Shown here one piece after another: positions 37,580-48,501 of a stretch of 64,000 nt of DNA. The stretch lies in the NCBI RefSeq assembly GCF_014647635.1, contig NZ_BMPO01000004.1:248001-312000 (forward strand), in the 5' to 3' direction. The notes under the pieces are model-generated. The model did no database searches and had not been told where the DNA came from. It saw nothing but the letters and a program-made list of their open reading frames with translations. Each line of letters opens with the position of its first letter. The stretch's first letter is position 1. The position numbers were made by a program, and so were the translations under genes. This DNA is from Pseudomonas matsuisoli. GTDB taxonomy: Bacteria; Pseudomonadota; Gammaproteobacteria; Pseudomonadales; Pseudomonadaceae.

Positions 37580-37734
37580 ATGGGTTCGTGACGCACTTGT
37601 GGGATAAAGTCGAAACGCGCTGCTAACATCGCTCGCAGCCAACGAAGAAAGCTTTACGTCCAGGCGTCCACTAAGGATAGAAACCTGAACGCCAGGCGTT
37701 TCATGTGAAGACACATCATAAAGGGATTCATTCC

Positions 37735-38760
37735 ATGAGGAAATCACTACTGGCCCTGCTATTCCTGGCGGCCAGCGGGGTTGTTCACGGGGCTGTCGGG
37801 CTTAAGGAAGGCCATCCGGAGCGCTATACCGTCGTCAAAGGCGACACACTTTGGGGAATATCCGGACGGTTCCTAAATAAGCCCTGGCAGTGGCCGGAAA
37901 TCTGGCAAGTGAATCCCCAGATCGATAATCCCCACCTCATCTATCCGGGTGACGTTCTGTCATTGGTGTATATCGACGGTCAGCCACGCATTCAACTCGA
38001 ACGCGGCAGCTCGCGCGGCACGGTGAAGCTCTCCCCGCAAGTCCGCGCCACACCGATCGCCGAAGCCATCCCTACGATTCCCCTTGAAGCGATCAACGCC
38101 TTCCTGATCAGCAACCGGATCGTCGATACCCCCGAAGCATTCGAGCAGGCGCCTTACGTGGTGGCCGGCAATGCCGAACGTGTCATCAGCGGTAAGGGGG
38201 ATCGCGTGTACGCGCGTGGCGATTTCTCGGACGCCCAATCCGTGTATGGACTGTTCCGCCAGGGCAAAGCCTACCGTGATCCGAAAACCGACGAGTTTCT
38301 CGGTATCAACGCGGATGACATCGGTACGGCATCGATGGTCACCGATGAAGATGACATCGCTACCCTGACGCTTTCGCGTTCCACCCAGGAAGTCCGCCCA
38401 GGCGATCGGCTGTTCGCCACCGAGGAACGTTCGATCAACTCCACGTTTCTGCCAAGCGAACCGTCCGAGCCTATCGACGGTTTGATCCTAGATGTTCCAC
38501 GTGGAGTCAGCCAGATTGGCCAATTCGATGTCGTGACGTTAAACAAGGGTAAGCGTGACGGTCTTGTCGAAGGCAGCGTGTTGGCGGTCTACAAAACCGG
38601 AGAAACCGTTCGTGATCGCGTGACTGGCGACCGCGTGAAAATTCCGGACGAGCGTTCCGGTTTGCTGATGGTGTTCCGTACGTACGACAAGCTCAGCTAT
38701 GGGCTCGTCCTCGCGGCAAGTCGCCAGCTCGCCGTGATGGACAAGGTGCGTAACCCTTAA
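37735..38760 (+). CDS. tsaP: LysM peptidoglycan-binding protein, pilus secretin-associated (TsaP)
   Basis: 341 residues from the ATG at 37735. A signal peptide ([16 protein letters not shown]) is followed by a LysM domain ([20 protein letters not shown]) and a long C-terminal domain. The ATG at 37705 in the same frame would bury the signal peptide. Its length and its place between def and dprA match P. aeruginosa PA0020 (TsaP), which anchors the type IV pilus secretin PilQ to peptidoglycan. A degenerate parS sequence lies inside (38493-38508). Confidence 0.87.
   Translation: MRKSLLALLFLAASGVVHGAVGLKEGHPERYTVVKGDTLWGISGRFLNKPWQWPEIWQVNPQIDNPHLIYPGDVLSLVYIDGQPRIQLERGSSRGTVKLSPQVRATPIAEAIPTIPLEAINAFLISNRIVDTPEAFEQAPYVVAGNAERVISGKGDRVYARGDFSDAQSVYGLFRQGKAYRDPKTDEFLGINADDIGTASMVTDEDDIATLTLSRSTQEVRPGDRLFATEERSINSTFLPSEPSEPIDGLILDVPRGVSQIGQFDVVTLNKGKRDGLVEGSVLAVYKTGETVRDRVTGDRVKIPDERSGLLMVFRTYDKLSYGLVLAASRQLAVMDKVRNP
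38493..38508. other. Degenerate parS-like site in tsaP
   Basis: TGTTCCACGTGGAGTC keeps TGTTCCACGTGGA but loses the last arm positions (three mismatches to the 16-base consensus). It may be a weak ParB site. Confidence 0.45.
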
Positions 38761-38927
38761 CCTGGATGTACGCGTGTTGGAGCCCGGTTGCTGGCGGTGC
38801 GTTGAAGGGCGGATCGCCAGCTTGCGCTAGCTCCTTAGAAGAGCGGCTTTACGAGTAATACACGCATTGGTCCGCTAAACGTTACGTTCTTTGTAAAGCG
38901 CACGCCCAACCGATCAAGGATGATCGA

Positions 38928-40016
38928 ATGTCGAAATACTCCCCTGCTGAATTAGAGGCGCGTTTGCGCCTCCACCTGCTACCCGAAGTAGGTCCCCGCC
39001 GCTTTCGCCGTCTTATCTCCGTTTTTGAAACCGCCTCCTCGGCGCTGAGTGCCCCAGCTTCGGCGTGGCGTTCGTTAGGTATACCCACCGTGTGCGCCGA
39101 AGCCAGGCGCGACTCTGCGATAAGGGATCGCGCTGCTGCTTCGTTGCATTGGTTGGAGCAGCGCGGGCAGTCGGTGGTCATGTGGGATGAGGATGGCTAT
39201 CCCGCGTTATTGGCCGAGTTGAACGACGCGCCACCGCTGTTGTTCGTTTGGGGCAATCCTGCCATTTTGGAAATGCCGCAGTTGGCGATGGTCGGTAGCC
39301 GTCGCGCGAGCCAACCGGGATTGGATACGGCGTTCGCGTTTGCCCGCAGCCTTGCTGCTGGCGGGTTCTGTGTAACAAGCGGCTTGGCACTCGGAATCGA
39401 TGGCGCAGCGCATCGTGGCGCGCTGGATGCGCAAGGCGCCACGATTGCGGTATTGGGAACAGGTTTGCAATGCCTGTATCCCAAACGTCACGTGACGCTT
39501 GCCCAGGACATCGCCGATCAAGGTGGTGCGGTCGTGTCGGAGTTGCCCTTGGACACCGCACCGCAGGCGGCGAATTTTCCCCGCCGCAATCGCATCATCA
39601 GCGGGCTATCCGTCGGCACGCTAGTAGTCGAGGCGAGCCCATCCAGTGGTTCACTTATCACCGCGCGCCTGGCATCCGAGCAAGGGCGCGAGGTGTATGC
39701 GATTCCCGGATCGATACACCACCCTGGTGCCCGTGGCTGCCATCAGTTGATCCGCGAAGGCGCCACCCTTGTCGAGTCGGTAGACGACATTCTCGGGCAA
39801 CTCAGGGGATGGCACGCCGTACCTGTTTCGCCTGTGACGGACACGGATAGCGAGCACTATCTCGTCCGCTTGCTTACGGCTGCCCCGCTCTCCAGTGAGG
39901 CGATCGTTCGGGCGAGCGACAAACCCCTGAGCGAAGTGCTGGTGGCATTGACTGAACTGGAGCTCGACGGGCGCGTGGCGTGCGAGAACGGACTCTGGGT
40001 CAGTCGCCCCCGTTGA
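38928..40016 (+). CDS. dprA: DNA-processing protein DprA
   Basis: 362 residues. An N-terminal SAM-like part (LRLHLLPEVGPRRFRRLISV) is followed by the Rossmann domain: MVGSRRASQPG, SGLALGIDGAAHRGAL and NFPRRNRIISGLS. A C-terminal winged-helix (DKPLSEVLVALTELELDG) completes the long form. DprA protects incoming single-stranded DNA and loads RecA during transformation. It follows tsaP by 167 bases in which I see nothing else. Confidence 0.96.
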   Translation: MSKYSPAELEARLRLHLLPEVGPRRFRRLISVFETASSALSAPASAWRSLGIPTVCAEARRDSAIRDRAAASLHWLEQRGQSVVMWDEDGYPALLAELNDAPPLLFVWGNPAILEMPQLAMVGSRRASQPGLDTAFAFARSLAAGGFCVTSGLALGIDGAAHRGALDAQGATIAVLGTGLQCLYPKRHVTLAQDIADQGGAVVSELPLDTAPQAANFPRRNRIISGLSVGTLVVEASPSSGSLITARLASEQGREVYAIPGSIHHPGARGCHQLIREGATLVESVDDILGQLRGWHAVPVSPVTDTDSEHYLVRLLTAAPLSSEAIVRASDKPLSEVLVALTELELDGRVACENGLWVSRPR

Positions 40017-40058
40017 AGGTAGACTGCTTCGCAATCCAAGTCTGGCAGGAGCGGCATT

Positions 40059-40610
40059 ATGGTGAACTGGCGTATCAGTCGAATGGCGGGCGTGGTTCGT
40101 AACGGCGGTGTCATCGCATATCCCACCGAAGCCGTTTGGGGACTGGGATGCGATCCCTGGGATGAAGAGGCCGTTTATCGGCTGCTGGCGATCAAGGAAC
40201 GCTCGCCGTCGAAGGGCGTCATTCTCGTTGCCGACTCCATTCACCAGTTCGATTTCCTGCTCGACGACCTGCCGTCCGCCTGGATCAGCAAGCTCTCCAG
40301 CACCTGGCCTGGCCCCAACACCTGGCTGGTACCGCACCAAAATCGCCTGCCCGAATGGATCACCGGGCAGCACGACACCGTAGCGTTGCGTGTGAGTGAC
40401 CATCCATTGATCAAAGACCTTTGCTTACTCACTGGGCCTATCGTTTCGACATCGGCCAATCGTTCGGGCCGACCGCCTGCCCGTTCACGCCTTCGTATCG
40501 AGCAGTATTTCCGTGGTCAGCTGGACGGTGTCTTGGATGGACGTCTGGGTGGCCGTAAGACGCCGAGCGTTATCCGTGACCTGCGAACGGATGCGGTTCA
40601 TCGGCTTTAG
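40059..40610 (+). CDS. tsaC: Threonylcarbamoyl-AMP synthase
   Basis: 183 residues, the short YrdC/TsaC form without the Sua5 C-terminal domain. Conserved elements are [18 protein letters not shown] near residues 17-34, the substrate-binding KERSPSKG, and [11 protein letters not shown]. It makes threonylcarbamoyl-AMP from threonine, bicarbonate and ATP for t6A37 in ANN-decoding tRNAs. It is 42 bases downstream of dprA and probably cotranscribed. Confidence 0.95.
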   Translation: MVNWRISRMAGVVRNGGVIAYPTEAVWGLGCDPWDEEAVYRLLAIKERSPSKGVILVADSIHQFDFLLDDLPSAWISKLSSTWPGPNTWLVPHQNRLPEWITGQHDTVALRVSDHPLIKDLCLLTGPIVSTSANRSGRPPARSRLRIEQYFRGQLDGVLDGRLGGRKTPSVIRDLRTDAVHRL

Positions 40611-40726
40611 GCGCTCCGTTGGCACCACCACATGGTAGCTAGCGCTCTCTTTGGGTGAATGCGGGAGCGGCCGTGCCCGCGATTCGTAGACATGGCCCGC
40701 TCCACCCTAGTCACCTTCCCCGGCAA

Positions 40727-41704
40727 TCACGGAATCAAAATGGTTGACCCGGTCGTGTGGCGACCCGCCAAGGCCTGCTGCGCCTTTGCGGCGTCTTTCA
40801 GGGGGTATTGCTTCGCCTCTTCGACCTTCAATTTGCCACTCGCGATCATTCCGAACAGATCGTCCGCCATTGCCTGCAGGCGGTCGGCCGTATCGGCGTA
40901 ACTATTGAGCGTTGGACGGGTGACATAGAGCGAACCCTTCTGCGCCAGAATGCCAATGTTCACACCTGATACCGCACCAGACGAATTACCGAAGCTCACC
41001 ATCAAGCCGCGCTGTGCGACGCAGTCCAGTGACGTTTCCCACGTATCTTTGCCAACTGAGTCGTAGACCACCGGACACTTTTTGCCATCGGTCAGTGCAT
41101 GCACCCGCTCGGCAACGTTCTCGCGGGTGTAGTCGATGACTTCCCAAGCGCCTAGGGCCTTTGCACGTTCAGCCTTCTCCGCAGAGCCGACGGTACCGAT
41201 CAGCTTGGCCCCGATTGCGTTGGCCCATTGGCAGGCCAAAGAGCCAACACCGCCGGCAGCAGCGTGGAACAAAACGGTCTCGCCGGCCTTTAGCGCATGC
41301 GTCTGTCGTAGTAAGTATTGCGTGGTCAGGCCCTTCAGCATGACCGAAGCGGCCTGTTCGAAGGTGATGCTGTCCGGAAGCTTCACGACCTTTTCGGCAG
41401 GCAAAACATGCAATTCCGAATAGGATCCTAGCGGCCCCGTTGCGTACGCAACGCGGTCGCCCGGCTTGAGATGCGTCACACCGCTGCCTACCGTCTCTAC
41501 TTCTCCGGCGCCTTCGGTTCCCAGGCTGGAAGGCAACGATGGCGCTGGGTACAGGCCGGTGCGGACGTAGATTTCGATGAAGTTCAAGCCGATTGCCCGA
41601 TTGCGAATGCGAACCTCGCCCGGGCCTGGTTCGGTCGGGGTGTAATCGGCGTACTCGAGGACTTCTGGGCCGCCATGCGATGCGAATTGAATGCGCTTTG
41701 CCAT
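40727..41704 (-). CDS. qor: NADPH:quinone oxidoreductase
   Basis: 325 residues, a zinc-independent MDR. The start MAKRIQFASHGGPEVLEY is at 41704, with AGGAG upstream; a longer frame to 41746 has no site. AAAGGVGSLACQWANAIGAK supplies the NADPH-binding loop, and FHAAAGGVG matches the QOR signature. It reduces quinones in the cytoplasm and may be protective. The gene is convergent with tsaC and divergent from hemF, the order found in P. aeruginosa. Confidence 0.93.
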   Translation of the reverse strand: MAKRIQFASHGGPEVLEYADYTPTEPGPGEVRIRNRAIGLNFIEIYVRTGLYPAPSLPSSLGTEGAGEVETVGSGVTHLKPGDRVAYATGPLGSYSELHVLPAEKVVKLPDSITFEQAASVMLKGLTTQYLLRQTHALKAGETVLFHAAAGGVGSLACQWANAIGAKLIGTVGSAEKAERAKALGAWEVIDYTRENVAERVHALTDGKKCPVVYDSVGKDTWETSLDCVAQRGLMVSFGNSSGAVSGVNIGILAQKGSLYVTRPTLNSYADTADRLQAMADDLFGMIASGKLKVEEAKQYPLKDAAKAQQALAGRHTTGSTILIP

Positions 41705-41843
41705 GCTGTTCTCCTGTCGTTTGGATTTGTTTTGAGCGTAGGGCAAGGCCGCCGGTTCGTCGCGGCCAACCTGGGAAGACTTGGATGCTGCCTGCCTGAA
41801 ATCGCAACAAACGCGGTTTGCAAGGTTTGCGTGAGTCGGATGA

Positions 41844-42794
<951 letters not shown>

Positions 42795-42838
42795 TAGCGC
42801 TGTTCGATCTCGGCTAACCGTCTCTGCAGGAAAGATGT

Positions 42839-43663
42839 ATGGATCGCTACGTCGTCTTTGGTAACCCTATCGCTCACAGCAAGTCACCGCGTATTCACGC
42901 AGTGTTCGCCCAGCAGACCAATCTGTCACTGTCATATGAAGCGTTGCTCGCCCCGCTGGACAATTTTGAGGGCGCCGCGCGGCAGTTTTTCGTCGAAGGC
43001 AAGGGGGCAAATGTCACCGTGCCGTTCAAGGAAGACGCTTATCGACTGGTCGATCAGCTAACCCCGCGCGCGCAGCGGGCCGGGGCGGTCAATACGCTGA
43101 TGAAGCGAGAAGACGGTACCCTGCTCGGCGACAACACCGACGGTGCGGGCTTGGTGCGCGACCTTACGGTCAATGCCGCAGTCGATCTTGTTAGCAAGCG
43201 GGTGCTGGTACTCGGTGCGGGCGGGGCGGCACGCGGGGTGATTGAGCCGCTGCTGGGGGAGTCGCCGCGACAGTTGGTCGTGGCCAACCGTACCTTCGCG
43301 AAAGCCCAGGCACTTGCAACGCTGTTCGAATCGCTGGGCCCGGTCACCGCAGCGCAATTCGCTGATCTGGATGCACCCTTCGATGTGATCATCAATGCCA
43401 CCTCGGCCAGCCTTGGCGGTGAAGTCCCCGCCATTCCCGGCACTCTCATTGCGCCAGGACATACGGTTTGCTACGACATGATGTATGGCAAAGACCTGAC
43501 GCCGTTCAATCGCTGGGCAACGCAACAGGGTGCCGCGCAGGTGTTGGACGGATTAGGCATGCTGGTGGAACAGGCTGCGGAGGCCTTTACCCTTTGGCGA
43601 GGCGTGCGACCCGATGCCGGTCCGGTGCTGGCGCAGCTGCGACGTGAGCTGGCACAGAGCTGA
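42839..43663 (+). CDS. aroE: Shikimate dehydrogenase
   Basis: 274 residues. The substrate site is [18 protein letters not shown], with [10 protein letters not shown] supplying the catalytic Lys; [11 protein letters not shown] follows, and the NADP loop is [16 protein letters not shown]. It reduces 3-dehydroshikimate to shikimate in aromatic amino-acid synthesis. It closes the tsaC/hemF/aroE neighbourhood typical of Pseudomonas. Confidence 0.98.
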   Translation: MDRYVVFGNPIAHSKSPRIHAVFAQQTNLSLSYEALLAPLDNFEGAARQFFVEGKGANVTVPFKEDAYRLVDQLTPRAQRAGAVNTLMKREDGTLLGDNTDGAGLVRDLTVNAAVDLVSKRVLVLGAGGAARGVIEPLLGESPRQLVVANRTFAKAQALATLFESLGPVTAAQFADLDAPFDVIINATSASLGGEVPAIPGTLIAPGHTVCYDMMYGKDLTPFNRWATQQGAAQVLDGLGMLVEQAAEAFTLWRGVRPDAGPVLAQLRRELAQS

Positions 43664-43756
43664 CGGTGCTAGAGGAATCCCTGCGTATTACGCGGGTTGT
43701 ACGCGGCCTACGAAGCCGCAGGTGACTTCAGGTGTAGGGCGAGTAAAACCCGCGTA

Positions 43757-43779
43757 AGGCAAACCGTTCGGGTTTGCCT
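43757..43779 (-). terminator. Hairpin after the first choline-binding protein gene
   Basis: AGGCAAACC (43757-43765) and GGTTTGCCT (43771-43779) pair around GTTCG. It lies between aroE and the convergent binding-protein gene. The U-run on the minus strand is weak (GGGTTTTAC a little further on). The rest of 43664-43794 has repeat-like GTAGGGCGAGTAAAACCCGC sequence. Confidence 0.5.
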
Positions 43780-43794
43780 ACCCTGCTGCGCGGA

Positions 43795-44721
43795 TCAAAG
43801 CTTGGCTTTTACCGCAGCCACAGCTTCGCTGCCGTCTCGTGCGTTCACGCCATCGAGCCACTTGTCCAAGACTTCCGGATTCGCCTTCAACCAATCACGG
43901 ATGGCCGCGTCGTTGCGCGCACCCTTGTTCAGCACCTGATCCATGATGGTGTTTTCCATGTCTTGGGTGAACGTGAGATTGGTTAACAGCTTGCCGACGT
44001 TAGGGCACTGCGTTGTATAGCCTTTGCGCGCCAACGTATTCACTGAACCACTCTCGCCGAAGTATTTTTCACCTCCCTTGAGATACTTCATGTCGTACTG
44101 GACGTTCATCGGGTGCGGCGTCCAGCCGAGGAACACGACGAAGTCCTTTTTGCGCACAGCGCGTCCTACCTGAACCATCATGGCTTGCTCGCTGGATTCG
44201 ACGAGCTTCCAGTCACCCAGGCCGAATTCGTCCTTGTTGATCATCTCCTGGATGTAGCCATTGGCAGGCGAGCCCGCACCGATGCCATAGATGCGGTTGC
44301 CGAAGCGGTCGGCATACTTATCCAAGTCGGCAAACGTTTTCACTCCTTCGTTCCAGGCGTAGGTCGGCACCGCCAGCGTGTATTCGGTACCGCCGAGGTT
44401 TTCCACGACCTTGTCGATTTCGCCAGTTTCAACGTACTTCTCGTAGTCATTCTTCCCGGCCGGCATCCAGTTGCCGAGGAACACATCCACCTGCCCTTTT
44501 TGCAGTCCGGCAAAGATGATCGGGATGCTCAGCGTGCGAAGTTCGGCTTTGTAGCCGAGCCCATCCAAGAGCAGGCTGGCGATGCCATTGGTAACCGCAA
44601 TGTCGCTCCAACCCGGATCAGCGAGGCTGACACGCGCGCAGCTGGCGGGCTCTTCATTGGCGTGCGCGGTGGCGGTAAGTCCAAGCAAAGCACCAGCGAG
44701 AATGGGGGTAAATCGCATCAT
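43795..44721 (-). CDS. Choline/betaine ABC transporter substrate-binding protein (first of two)
   Basis: 308 residues. A signal peptide ends near THAHA-type residues (TATAHA, about residue 21). The OpuAC/ChoX fold follows, with DPGWSD, GNWMPAG, LAVPTYAWNEG and LGWTPHPMN. ChoX-type proteins bind choline or betaine in an aromatic box; three Trp and one Tyr in these four motifs are the probable ligands. There is no permease or ATPase gene next to it, so it is an orphan that must use a core transporter elsewhere, as known for Pseudomonas BetX/CaiX/CbcX. It is paralogous to the next gene. Confidence 0.9.
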   Translation of the reverse strand: MMRFTPILAGALLGLTATAHANEEPASCARVSLADPGWSDIAVTNGIASLLLDGLGYKAELRTLSIPIIFAGLQKGQVDVFLGNWMPAGKNDYEKYVETGEIDKVVENLGGTEYTLAVPTYAWNEGVKTFADLDKYADRFGNRIYGIGAGSPANGYIQEMINKDEFGLGDWKLVESSEQAMMVQVGRAVRKKDFVVFLGWTPHPMNVQYDMKYLKGGEKYFGESGSVNTLARKGYTTQCPNVGKLLTNLTFTQDMENTIMDQVLNKGARNDAAIRDWLKANPEVLDKWLDGVNARDGSEAVAAVKAKL

Positions 44722-44886
44722 GCGAAGGCATCCTTCTTGTGGTTTCGAAAGTGAGCCGGAGTTGGCCTGAGGGTTTCGAGGGAAGGATTGAGGTTTAGTT
44801 TCCTGGTTGCGTCATAGAGTGGGTGTAATCCGTGCACGAGCTTCCCAGGTTTCACCCGGCCTAAGAAACGCATACTCATTGAGATG

Positions 44887-44915
44887 AAACGAAAAAGCGG
44901 CCCCTAGAGGCCGCT
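44887..44915 (-). terminator. Rho-independent terminator after the second choline-binding protein gene
   Basis: AGCGGCC (44896-44902) and GGCCGCT (44909-44915) form the stem. On the minus strand TTTTTCGTTT follows. It ends the transcript of the gene at 44938-45864, so the two paralogues may be transcribed separately. Confidence 0.8.
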
Positions 44916-44937
44916 TCCGGTGATGCATCAAAGGGGC

Positions 44938-45864
44938 TTACAGCTTCGCCTTCACCGCAGCGAGACCGTCCTCACCATCCTGCGTCTTGACGCCGTCCAA
45001 CCAAGCCTCGACGGCCTGCGGATTCGCCTTGACCCACTCTCGGACCGCGTCCTGGTTCCTCACGTTATTGCTAAGCACCTCGTTCATGATGCTGTTTTCC
45101 ATCTCCTGCGTGAATGTCAGGTTGGTCAACAGCTTCGCCACGTTCGGGCACTGGCTGGTGTAGTCCTTGCGGGCCAAGGTGTTGACCGCGCCGCTTTCGC
45201 CGAAGTAGTCCTCACCGCCTTTCAGGTACTTCATCTCGTACTGAACGTTCATTGGATGCGGCGTCCAGCCGAGGAAAACGACCGGCTGGTCACGTTTCAC
45301 CGCGCGGCCTACCTGAACGAGCATTGCTTGCTCGCTCGACTCGATCAATTTCCATCCGCCAAGCCCGGATTCATTGGCATCGATCATCTTTTGAATGATG
45401 ACGTTACCCGGTGCGCCAGCGGCGATGCCGTAGATTTTCTTGTCGAACTCGTCGCCATGCTTGCCGAGGTCGTCGAACGTTTTCACGCCCTTTTCCCACA
45501 TGTAGGTAGGCACCGCGAGGGTGAACTCAGTGCCTGCCAGGTTCTCAGCGACCTTCTCGATCTCACCATTAGCGACGAACTTGTCGTAGTTATCCTGCTG
45601 CGCGGGCATCCAGTTACCCAGGAAAACATCCACCTGGTTCTTCTGCAGGCCCGCGAAAATGATCGGTACGCCCAGGGTCATGACCTGGGGTTTGTAGCCC
45701 AGCCCGTCGAGCAACAGACTCGCGATACCGTTGGTGACCGCGATGTCACTCCAACCTGGATCGGCCAGGCGGACGGTGCTGCACTTCGCATCCTCTGCAT
45801 AGGCGTGGACGCTCAAGCCAGCCGACAGCACGCTGCCAACGAACAACAATCCCAGTTTCTTCAT
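44938..45864 (-). CDS. Choline/betaine ABC transporter substrate-binding protein (second of two)
   Basis: 308 residues from the ATG at 45864, with AGGAG upstream. Signal peptide MKKLGLLFVGSVLSAGLSV to about residue 23 (AYA). It carries the same aromatic-box motifs as its neighbour (DPGWSD, GNWMPA, LAVPTYMWEKG, LGWTPHPMN) and the same length, and is clearly a tandem duplicate, though diverged in the N-terminus and surface loops. It lies just 52 bases from the stop of betC, so it probably supplies choline or choline-O-sulfate related to that enzyme. No transporter subunit nearby. Confidence 0.9.
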   Translation of the reverse strand: MKKLGLLFVGSVLSAGLSVHAYAEDAKCSTVRLADPGWSDIAVTNGIASLLLDGLGYKPQVMTLGVPIIFAGLQKNQVDVFLGNWMPAQQDNYDKFVANGEIEKVAENLAGTEFTLAVPTYMWEKGVKTFDDLGKHGDEFDKKIYGIAAGAPGNVIIQKMIDANESGLGGWKLIESSEQAMLVQVGRAVKRDQPVVFLGWTPHPMNVQYEMKYLKGGEDYFGESGAVNTLARKDYTSQCPNVAKLLTNLTFTQEMENSIMNEVLSNNVRNQDAVREWVKANPQAVEAWLDGVKTQDGEDGLAAVKAKL

Positions 45865-45916
45865 GACATCTCCTCTTTCTTGGCTTCGTTGCTTCTCATG
45901 TGTGCCGGCCAACCTA

Positions 45917-47425
45917 TCACGGTTTCGGATAACGGGCGCGACGCTCCAGATCGTCAAGATCGATATGGTTACGCATGTACTGCTGGCTCGCGTCGACCAT
46001 GGGCTGATGGTCCCAGCTCTTGCGAATACCCTTGCTCAAGGCCGCATCGACGAAGCGACGGCGACGCTGGCTTGCCAGTACCTGCTCGTGAATCTGACCG
46101 ATGTTCCAGCGCGATCGTGCCTCATCCGTGAAGGCCTGGAGGATTTCGGCGTGCGCGGACGTGCCCGCAAGGTTTTCCTGTTCCAACGGATCGCTCGCCA
46201 GGTTGTACAGCAGGCACGGATCCTTTTCGGAATACATGAATTTCCAAGGCCCACGGCGGATCATCATCAGTGGGCTGTCAGTCCCTTCAGCCATGTACTC
46301 GCCGATGACTTCGTCATGCCCTTCCCCGCCGTCGAGGTGGCCCATCAGTGAGCGACCATCCAGCGGCAGGTGCGGATCGAGCGTGCCACCCACGAGTTCG
46401 ACCATCGTTGGCAGCAGGTCCATCGTCGAGACGGACGCGGCGACACGGTGTGGGTTCAGGCGTTTTGGCGCATGGATGATCATGGGCACGCGTGCGGCCA
46501 TTTCGAACCAGTGCATCTTGTACCAGAGCCCCCGTTCGCCAAGCTGGTCGCCATGGTCACCCGAGAAGATGATGATGGTGTCGTCCGCGAGATCGCACTC
46601 TTTCAGCGTTTTCAGCAGATGGCCAATCTGCGCATCAACGTAGCTGCACGCGCCGAAATAGGCACGTCGCGCGTCGCGGATTTTGTCCTCGGGCATCGGG
46701 TTGTCCCACAGGTCGATGACTTTCATCACACGTTGCGAGTGCGGGTCCTGATCCCCTTGAGCGATGTGGTGTCGCGGTAGCGGAATATCGACGTCCGCGT
46801 ACAGGTCCCAGTATTCCTTCGGAATCGCGTAGGGGTCGTGCGGGTGCGTCATGGAGACGGTCAGGCAGAACGGCCGCTCGCTGCCGCTGCGGACGTGGTC
46901 GTAGAGGTACTGGCGCGCGCGGTAGATCGTGTCGTCATCGAAGTCGAGCTGGTTGGTCCGTACGCAGGGGCCGGCTTGCAATACCGACGACATGTTGTGG
47001 TACCAGGTGGCACGCACGTCCGGTTCGTCCCAATTCACGGCCCAGCCATAGTCTGCCGGGTAGATATCGCTGGTCAGGCGCTCTTCGTAGCCATGCAGCT
47101 GATCCGGGCCGCAGAAGTGCATCTTGCCGGACAGCGCGGTGCGGTAGCCCAAGTTGCGCAGGTAGTGCGCGTAGGTCGGGACGTCCGCGGGAAAGTCGGC
47201 TGCGTTGTCGTACGCGCCTATCTTCGACGGCAACTGCCCCGTTACCAGGGTAAAGCGCGAAGGCGCACACAACGGACTATTACAGTAGGCGGAATCGAAA
47301 AGGACGCCTTCACTGGCGAGCCTCATTAGGTTCGGCACCTTGATGGGCGAAGTGGCGTCATGCATGGGAAGCAGAGGCGCCGCCATCTGGTCGGCCATGA
47401 TGAAGAGAATGTTGGGCTGGGTCAC
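45917..47425 (-). CDS. betC: Choline sulfatase
   Basis: 502 residues from a GTG at 47425, preceded by AGGAGG. The catalytic sulfatase motif is CNSPLCAPSRFTL, with Cys53 of CAPSR expected to become formylglycine. QPNILFIMADQMAAPLLP provides the N-terminal metal Asp. The C-terminal tail with RARYPKP matches choline sulfatases. It hydrolyses choline-O-sulfate to choline and sulfate, feeding betaine osmoprotection. The ORF could be read upstream to 47563, which overlaps the regulator and is rejected. Confidence 0.95.
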   Translation of the reverse strand: MTQPNILFIMADQMAAPLLPMHDATSPIKVPNLMRLASEGVLFDSAYCNSPLCAPSRFTLVTGQLPSKIGAYDNAADFPADVPTYAHYLRNLGYRTALSGKMHFCGPDQLHGYEERLTSDIYPADYGWAVNWDEPDVRATWYHNMSSVLQAGPCVRTNQLDFDDDTIYRARQYLYDHVRSGSERPFCLTVSMTHPHDPYAIPKEYWDLYADVDIPLPRHHIAQGDQDPHSQRVMKVIDLWDNPMPEDKIRDARRAYFGACSYVDAQIGHLLKTLKECDLADDTIIIFSGDHGDQLGERGLWYKMHWFEMAARVPMIIHAPKRLNPHRVAASVSTMDLLPTMVELVGGTLDPHLPLDGRSLMGHLDGGEGHDEVIGEYMAEGTDSPLMMIRRGPWKFMYSEKDPCLLYNLASDPLEQENLAGTSAHAEILQAFTDEARSRWNIGQIHEQVLASQRRRRFVDAALSKGIRKSWDHQPMVDASQQYMRNHIDLDDLERRARYPKP

Positions 47426-47583
47426 GACGCCTCCTGTTCCATATCGGATTCTTATGCAAATCAGTGCTAAACCTATGCTCGACACGCAGGTGACGATCCG
47501 GTCTAACATCGGATACGCATGATCCAGGTCATAGCGCCGCCCGTAAACCGTCTGCAAACACATGGCTGGGATAACACAGGCTT

Positions 47584-48501
47584 ATGCAAAGATTTCTCGG
47601 TGACATCTCGTTGGACGCACTGCGGATCTTCGAAGCCGCGGCGCGCCTGGAGGGTTTTACCGCGGCGGCGGACGAACTCGGGACCAGCCAGCCAGCCGTC
47701 AGCCAGCAGATAAAGCGGCTGGAGCGGCAGCTCGAAGTACGCCTTTTTGATCGCGTACACCGTGGACTGCGTCTGACCGAAGCGGGAGAAATCCTCCTGG
47801 TGGCGACGCAGGACGGTTTGCTCAAGCTCGATGGTGGCATCGCCGCCGTACGGTCCCGTACACAACAGGAGGTCCTGCAGGTCGCGACGGATCATGCATT
47901 CGCGGCGTACTGGCTAATGCCCCGCCTCCCGCGCTTTCATGCAGAGAATCCGGATATCGACGTTTCCCTGCTGACGCGTGAACGTGGGCTTGGCACGATC
48001 AGCCATTCCGTCGACATGCTGATCGGTTTCGGCGATGGTCGATCCAAACACGGCGAAGCACACTTTCTTTTCCATGAAGAGGTGTTCCCCGTATGCAGCC
48101 CTGTGCTGTTGCAGCGATACGACACACGGGATCTCCGCCATTTGCCGCTGTTGCACCTCCGGTCCGAGCGGCGGGCGCGCTGGTTCGAATGGAGCGAGCT
48201 CTTCCAGGCATTGGACATTCCGGGGAAGGTTCCACCCGGTGGGCTTCATTTCGATAACTACACGCTGGTCATCCAGGCAGCCATCGCGGCTCAGGGCGTG
48301 GCGATCGGTTGGCGGTATCTGATGGACGATCTCATCGCACAAGGCGTATTGACGCGCCTTGGAGAGGCAGGCGGGTGGTCCGCGCGTGGCTATTACTTGA
48401 TCGTGCCCGAACGAAAGCGCAGGTCGCATTTGATGGAACGTTTCGTGGATTGGCTAAAAGCGGAACTCAGGCAGTCCAAAGCGCTGCCGATCGCGCGTTA
48501 G
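47584..48501 (+). CDS. LysR-family regulator of choline sulfatase
   Basis: 305 residues. The winged helix is at the N-terminus (LDALRIFEAAARLEGFTAAADELGTSQPAVSQQIKRLERQL reads as the usual LysR HTH). A LysR substrate domain follows. It is divergent from betC across 158 bases (47426-47583), the standard arrangement for a LysR activator of its neighbour. Its family is the choline-sulfatase regulator group. The C-terminal stop overlaps the convergent lactonase-like gene by 4 bases. Confidence 0.9.
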   Translation: MQRFLGDISLDALRIFEAAARLEGFTAAADELGTSQPAVSQQIKRLERQLEVRLFDRVHRGLRLTEAGEILLVATQDGLLKLDGGIAAVRSRTQQEVLQVATDHAFAAYWLMPRLPRFHAENPDIDVSLLTRERGLGTISHSVDMLIGFGDGRSKHGEAHFLFHEEVFPVCSPVLLQRYDTRDLRHLPLLHLRSERRARWFEWSELFQALDIPGKVPPGGLHFDNYTLVIQAAIAAQGVAIGWRYLMDDLIAQGVLTRLGEAGGWSARGYYLIVPERKRRSHLMERFVDWLKAELRQSKALPIAR

